DNA from: Candidatus Vogelbacteria bacterium
GTDB lineage: Bacteria; Patescibacteriota; Minisyncoccia; Phycocordibacterales; XYD1-FULL-46-19
Assembly (NCBI GenBank): GCA_011049365.1
Contig: DSBD01000032.1
Location: 1-9,376, forward strand
DNA: 9,376 nt
Direction of reading: 5' to 3'
Under the pieces are notes generated by a model. That model had not been told where the DNA came from. It searched no databases and saw nothing but the letters and a program-made list of their open reading frames with translations. Below are positions 5,198-9,376 of this stretch, piece after piece; the first letter of the stretch is position 1; each line of letters opens with the position of its first letter. A program made the position numbers and the translations under genes.

Positions 5198-7240
5198 GTG
5201 GAAAAGAATAAATTTAATTTAAAAGCTTCTTTTAAGCCGGCCGGAGATCAACCAATGGCTATTAAGGCTTTAGAAAAAGGGTTAAAGGAAAAGAAGAATT
5301 ATCAAATCCTCTTGGGAGTAACCGGTTCCGGTAAGACTTTTACTATGGCTAATGTAATAGCCAAAGTTAATAAACCGACACTGGTTATTGCTCATAATAA
5401 AACTTTGGCGGCTCAACTGGCTCAAGAATATCGTGATTTTTTTCCTGATAATGCCGTTTGTTATTTTGTCTCCTATTATGACTATTATCAGCCGGAAGCC
5501 TACATCCCAACTACCGATACCTATATTGAAAAAGATGCTGCTATTAATGAAGAGATAGATAGACTTCGTCATCAGGCCACCCAAGCACTTCTTTCTAGAA
5601 AAGATGTCATAGTCGTAGCCAGTGTTTCTTGTATTTATGGTTTAGGTTCTCCAACAGATTATGCCGAAGGTTATATTCATTTTGAAGTTGGTCAAAAATT
5701 TAACCGAACGGAATTTTTAAAGAAATTGGTCAATTTACAATTCACAAGAACGACGGCCGTCTTAAAACCGGGCACATTTCGTTTTTTAGGTAATATTTTA
5801 GAAATTATGCCTCCTTCAGTTAAGGAAATAATCCGTTTGAGAATAAGTTCTGATAATTTAATAGATGAAATAACTAAAGAAGATGAAGTTTCAAGAGTTT
5901 TGATTGCTTCCTTGTCAAATTATATTCTTTTTCCGGCTAAACATTTTATTACTTCAGTTGATATGAGAAATAAAGCTTTAAAAAAGATAAGAGAAGAACT
6001 AGATGAACAAGTTGATAAATTAGTATCTAAGGGTAAGGTTTTAGAGGCTGAAAGATTGAGACGTCGGACTAATTATGATTTGGTCATGTTGGAAGAAGTT
6101 GGCTATTGTCAGGGGATAGAAAACTATTCCCGCCATTTATCCGGTCGGAGGATAGGTCAAGCTCCGGACACTCTTTTATCTTATTTCCCTCGAGATAAAA
6201 ATGGGCAACCTGATTTTTTGACTATTATTGATGAATCGCATGTGACTGTTCCGCAGATAGCCGGTATGTATGCCGGAGATAGAGCTAGAAAGAAAAATTT
6301 GATTGATTATGGTTTTCGCTTACCGAGTGCTTTAGATAATCGGCCTTTAAATTTAAAAGAATTTGAAAAAAGAGTTGGACCAATAATTTTTACTACAGCT
6401 ACACCCGGTAAATATGAGTTAGATAAAGATAATAAACCAATTGAACAAATAATTAGACCAACCGGCTTAATTGATCCATCGATAATTGTTCGCCCACGGA
6501 CTGCAAAAAGTAATTATGAAGGTCAAATAAAAAATTTTATTACCGAAGCCAGTAAAGAAATAGAAAAGGGCGGGCGAGTGATGGCAACTGTCTTAACTAA
6601 GAAAATGGCTGAAGATTTAAGCGATTTTTTGAAAAAAGAAGGTCTTAAAGCTGAATATTTACATAGTGAGATTAAAACATTAGAAAGGGTAAAAATACTT
6701 TCTCAATTTAGACAAGGAAGCAAAAATGGTGGTTTTGATTTATTAGTGGGGGTTAATCTCTTGCGAGAAGGTTTAGATTTGCCGGAAGTATCTTTAATTG
6801 GCATTCTGGATGCCGATAGTGAAGGTTTTTTGCGTTCAGAGGTGGCTCTTATTCAAACCATTGGTCGAGCGGCTCGTAATTTAGCCGGCCGAGTTATTCT
6901 TTATGCTGATAGAATGTCGCCCTCTATGGAGAGAGCTATTGGCGAAAATGAAAGACGAAGAAAAAAGCAATTGGCTTATAATAAGAAAAATAATATTACT
7001 CCTCGAAGTATTATTAAGAATATAAAAGATATTACCGAGAATATGATGGATAAGAGGAGGAAGATAATCAAAGATGAATTATATTTGGAAAATATATTCA
7101 AGATGAATAAAGGAGAATTAAAGAGATTAATAAAGGCAAAAGAAAAAGAAATGAATGAAGCAGTAAAAATTTTAGATTTTGAAACAGCGGCTATTCTGCG
7201 TGATGAGATAAAGGTTTTAGTAGAAATTGATGCTAAGTAA
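5198..7240 (+). CDS. uvrB: UvrABC excinuclease subunit B
   Basis: DNA damage-verification helicase-like ATPase of nucleotide excision repair. It is loaded by UvrA, clamps the lesion strand and recruits UvrC. The complete gene encodes 680 residues, within the usual range. Motifs: Walker A GVTGSGKT (40-47), the beta-hairpin region YYDYYQPEAYIP (93-104) that grips the DNA, SCIYGLGSP after it, Walker B-like DESH (345-348), TTATPG, GVNLLREGLDLPE (518-530), QTIGRAARN (553-561), and a C-terminal UVR domain (about 638-680) that binds UvrC. No key residue appears missing. The start is GTG, with AGGA 7 nt upstream; residues 6 onward align to other UvrB N-termini. uvrA follows after 24 nt on the same strand, so the pair may be partly co-transcribed, although uvrA has a candidate promoter of its own. 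A divergent pilin gene lies upstream. Confidence 0.99.
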   Translation: MEKNKFNLKASFKPAGDQPMAIKALEKGLKEKKNYQILLGVTGSGKTFTMANVIAKVNKPTLVIAHNKTLAAQLAQEYRDFFPDNAVCYFVSYYDYYQPEAYIPTTDTYIEKDAAINEEIDRLRHQATQALLSRKDVIVVASVSCIYGLGSPTDYAEGYIHFEVGQKFNRTEFLKKLVNLQFTRTTAVLKPGTFRFLGNILEIMPPSVKEIIRLRISSDNLIDEITKEDEVSRVLIASLSNYILFPAKHFITSVDMRNKALKKIREELDEQVDKLVSKGKVLEAERLRRRTNYDLVMLEEVGYCQGIENYSRHLSGRRIGQAPDTLLSYFPRDKNGQPDFLTIIDESHVTVPQIAGMYAGDRARKKNLIDYGFRLPSALDNRPLNLKEFEKRVGPIIFTTATPGKYELDKDNKPIEQIIRPTGLIDPSIIVRPRTAKSNYEGQIKNFITEASKEIEKGGRVMATVLTKKMAEDLSDFLKKEGLKAEYLHSEIKTLERVKILSQFRQGSKNGGFDLLVGVNLLREGLDLPEVSLIGILDADSEGFLRSEVALIQTIGRAARNLAGRVILYADRMSPSMERAIGENERRRKKQLAYNKKNNITPRSIIKNIKDITENMMDKRRKIIKDELYLENIFKMNKGELKRLIKAKEKEMNEAVKILDFETAAILRDEIKVLVEIDAK

Positions 7241-7255
7241 CAAAAGTGTTATAAT
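7227..7255 (+). promoter_or_regulatory. Candidate uvrA promoter
   Basis: TTGATG (7227-7232, four of six to TTGACA), exactly 17 nt, then TATAAT (7250-7255). The -35 lies in the last codons of uvrB. A start about 7 nt after the -10 would fall near 7262, only about 3 nt before the uvrA ATG, giving an almost leaderless mRNA. This is the best sigma-70-type match in the window; no transcription data are available. Confidence 0.55.
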
Positions 7256-7264
7256 TCAACACTT
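7244..7264. promoter_or_regulatory. Inverted repeat at the uvrA start, possible operator
   Basis: AAGTGTT (7244-7250), 7-nt spacer ATAATTC, AACACTT (7258-7264): a perfect 7-bp dyad filling almost the whole uvrB-uvrA gap and ending at the base before the uvrA ATG. It covers the candidate -10 box, so a bound dimer would block RNA polymerase. It does not match the E. coli (CTGT-N8-ACAG) or Bacillus (GAAC-N4-GTTC) LexA boxes. It could instead act as a small hairpin in a read-through uvrB-uvrA mRNA. Confidence 0.5.
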
Positions 7265-9376
7265 ATGGAAGAATATTTATGGCTTAAGGGAGCCAAAACT
7301 CATAATCTAAAAAATATTGATTTGCAAATTCCGCGTAATAAGATGGTGGTTTTTACTGGTCTTTCCGGTTCCGGAAAATCATCCTTAGCTTTTGATACTA
7401 TTTTTGCTGAAGGACAAAGGCGTTATGTGGAATCTTTATCTTCTTATGCTCGTCAATTTTTACGCAAAATGCCCAAACCGGAAATAGATGATATTGGCGG
7501 TCTTTCACCAGCTATCTCTATAGACCAGAAATCACGTTCACAAAATCCCCGTTCTACTGTTGCGACCATTACTGAGACCTATGATTATTTAAGAATACTT
7601 TATGCTCGTATTGGTCGGCCATATTGTTTAGTTTGTTCTCGGGCAATAGAGAAGATGTCTCCAGAAGAAATAATTTTAACTGCTTTAGATAAAATAGAGG
7701 ATTTACTAGAAAAGAAAGGAGTTAAAGAAAGATCTTTGACAATTTATGCCCCTCTTATAACAGGACGTAAGGGTGAATACTATCAACTTTTATATGATCT
7801 TTTAGATAAAGGTTATGAGGAAATAATCCTTGATGGACGGAGGTATAAATTAAGGGAAAGAATAATAATGAAAAGACATAAAAAGCATGATATTTCGGTT
7901 TTAATTGATGAAATACCTCTAACCGATTTTATTCGTCAAGATAAAAAGAAAAAAAAGAAACTTAATAATACTGTTAAAGAAGCTATTTATGAAGGGACTT
8001 TAAGTCGTTTAAGTGAGGCGGTTGAAAGAGCTTTAAGAGAGTCCGAGGGAATAGTTGGTTTTGAAGTAGGAAATGAAAACTTTATTCTATCAGCTAAATT
8101 CTCTTGTCCTTATGATGGATTTTCTTATCCAGAAATAGAACCCCGACTTTTTTCTTTTAATTCTCCCTATGGAGCTTGTCCTGATTGTCATGGTTTAGGA
8201 ACCAAACATCTTTTTGGTGAAGAAGTTTGTCCAATTTGCCAAGGAGCCAGATTAAGACCGGAGGCTTTAAATATTTTCTTGGGAGGAGATAAAAAAACCG
8301 GTAAAAATATACTACAATTAACAAATATGACAGTTGAAGAAGCTGTTGACTTCTTAAGTAAGCTTAAATTAAGTAAAAAGGATAATATTATTGCTGAAGC
8401 AGTCCTGAAAGAAATTAAGTCAAGATTAAATTTTCTTCTTGATGTTGGACTTAATTATATCACTTTAAATCGTCGAGCTAATACTTTATCGGGTGGAGAA
8501 GCCCAGAGGATAAGATTAGCTGGACAACTTGGCTCCAGATTGGTCGGGACTCTCTATGTTTTGGATGAGCCAACCATTGGTCTTCATCAAAAAGATAATG
8601 AAAAATTAATTAAAACCCTGATTAATTTAAGGGATTTGGGTAATACTATTATTGTTGTTGAACATGATGAAGAGACCATTCTTTCTTCTGATTATTTGGT
8701 GGATATTGGTCCGGGAGCCGGTCGACATGGTGGAAAAATAGTTGTGTCTGGGAATTTAGAAAAGGTGTTAAAAGATGGTCAAAAAAAATCTGAATCCTTA
8801 ACAGTTGATTATTTATTAGGTAAAAAAGAAGTTCCTTATCCTGAAAAAAGAAGAACTAATGATAAGGGGACGATGAAAATTAGAGACGGTAATATTTTTA
8901 ATATAAAAAATTTAAATGTAGATTTACCTTTAGGAAAGTTTATCTGTATAACTGGAGTATCTGGTTCTGGTAAGTCAACTTTTCTTTATGAAATATTGCA
9001 CAAAAATTTAAAAGCTCGTTTTGATCGTCGCTGGCGGAGTAATGAAATTTTTAATTGCCGAAAAATTTTAGGTTTAGAATATATTCAACGAGCCATAATG
9101 ATTGATCAGTCACCGATTGGCAGAACTCCACGATCCAACCCGGCTACCTATACTGGTGCTTTCACTTTTATTAGAGATTTATTTACTACCACTGAATTAG
9201 CTCGTATTCGTGGCTATGGTCCCGGACGATTTTCTTTTAATGTCCGAGGCGGTCGTTGTGAAGCTTGTCAGGGTAATGGACAAATAGCAGTAGAAATGCA
9301 TTTTCTACCAACTATTTATGTGAATTGTGATGTCTGTAATGGAAGAAGGTTTGAAAAAGAAACTTTAGAAATTAGG
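7265..9376 (+). CDS. uvrA: UvrABC excinuclease subunit A (3' partial)
   Basis: Damage-sensing ABC-type ATPase of nucleotide excision repair that loads UvrB on DNA. There are 704 visible residues and the frame is open to the window edge; the second ABC signature and Walker B lie outside. Seen: Walker A GLSGSGKS (32-39), the Q-loop region AISIDQKS, a UvrB-binding domain (about 118-275) with a K227-K232 run, zinc module 1 (Cys281, Asp284, Cys305, Cys308), CPICQGARL (322-330), signature LSGGE (408-412), Walker B YVLDEP with Glu435, VVEHD, second Walker [10 protein letters not shown] (564-572), and zinc module 2 (C665-x2-C668-x19-C688-x2-C691). Two oddities: the insertion domain of about 100 residues that normally separates CPDCHGLG from CPICQGARL is reduced to 13 residues, and zinc module 1 has Asp in place of one Cys. 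It follows uvrB by 24 nt. With no clear Shine-Dalgarno, translation may be leaderless or coupled. Confidence 0.98.
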   Translation, partial: MEEYLWLKGAKTHNLKNIDLQIPRNKMVVFTGLSGSGKSSLAFDTIFAEGQRRYVESLSSYARQFLRKMPKPEIDDIGGLSPAISIDQKSRSQNPRSTVATITETYDYLRILYARIGRPYCLVCSRAIEKMSPEEIILTALDKIEDLLEKKGVKERSLTIYAPLITGRKGEYYQLLYDLLDKGYEEIILDGRRYKLRERIIMKRHKKHDISVLIDEIPLTDFIRQDKKKKKKLNNTVKEAIYEGTLSRLSEAVERALRESEGIVGFEVGNENFILSAKFSCPYDGFSYPEIEPRLFSFNSPYGACPDCHGLGTKHLFGEEVCPICQGARLRPEALNIFLGGDKKTGKNILQLTNMTVEEAVDFLSKLKLSKKDNIIAEAVLKEIKSRLNFLLDVGLNYITLNRRANTLSGGEAQRIRLAGQLGSRLVGTLYVLDEPTIGLHQKDNEKLIKTLINLRDLGNTIIVVEHDEETILSSDYLVDIGPGAGRHGGKIVVSGNLEKVLKDGQKKSESLTVDYLLGKKEVPYPEKRRTNDKGTMKIRDGNIFNIKNLNVDLPLGKFICITGVSGSGKSTFLYEILHKNLKARFDRRWRSNEIFNCRKILGLEYIQRAIMIDQSPIGRTPRSNPATYTGAFTFIRDLFTTTELARIRGYGPGRFSFNVRGGRCEACQGNGQIAVEMHFLPTIYVNCDVCNGRRFEKETLEIR

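Noticed and set aside
5282..5584. Minus-strand ORF of 100 codons
   Set aside because: Antisense to the conserved Walker A and beta-hairpin region of uvrB; composition is explained by AT-rich coding DNA.
7244..7264. LexA SOS box at uvrA
   Set aside because: The dyad does not match the proteobacterial or Gram-positive LexA consensus, so it is reported only as an inverted repeat of unknown binder.

Overview
The window is AT-rich and gene-dense. It reads as a fragment of a small bacterial genome, and I infer Patescibacteria/CPR, most like Parcubacteria-type lineages. Reasons: strongly A/T-biased codon use, very short or overlapping gene junctions, an archaeal-style GH57 + GH15 alpha-glucan pair, a type IV pilin-like gene with a short leader, and a compact UvrA missing a domain. 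TGA is a stop here (tgt ends in TGA) and is not seen inside the coding frames, so the Gracilibacteria/Absconditabacteria code (TGA = Gly) does not apply. The lineage call is inference; no rRNA or marker phylogeny is available.

Layout. Positions 2-4473 (+) are a tight three-gene run: a GH57 alpha-glucan hydrolase (5' end just cut by the window edge), a GH15 glucoamylase-like hydrolase starting 3 nt later, and tgt (tRNA-guanine transglycosylase), whose ATG overlaps the GH15 stop (TAATG). The first two should act in sequence on an intracellular alpha-glucan. tgt is an RNA-modification gene that appears to be only a transcriptional passenger. Positions 4474-4633 are the convergent gap between tgt and the pilin gene. 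It is filled by two tandem copies of a 76-78 nt element: nearly invariant outer boxes flank a 13-bp hairpin stem whose sequence differs completely between copies while its complementarity is kept. Positions 4634-5128 (-) encode a type IV pilin/pseudopilin-like protein. A 69-nt divergent promoter region (5129-5197) separates it from uvrB.

Positions 5198-9376 (+) hold uvrB (GTG start, complete) and uvrA (ATG at 7265, running off the right edge), the damage-recognition half of nucleotide excision repair. The 24-nt uvrB-uvrA gap carries a 7-bp inverted repeat that overlaps a good -10 box and abuts the uvrA start. This suggests uvrA has its own almost leaderless, possibly regulated promoter.

No stretch over 300 bases lacks a gene. 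The three gaps longer than 20 bases (4474-4633, 5129-5197, 7241-7264) are each described below. No tRNA, rRNA, CRISPR array, transposase or phage gene was seen. The most interesting items are the tandem hairpin element at 4478-4637, the UvrA that seems to lack its insertion domain, and the palindrome/promoter at the uvrA start.
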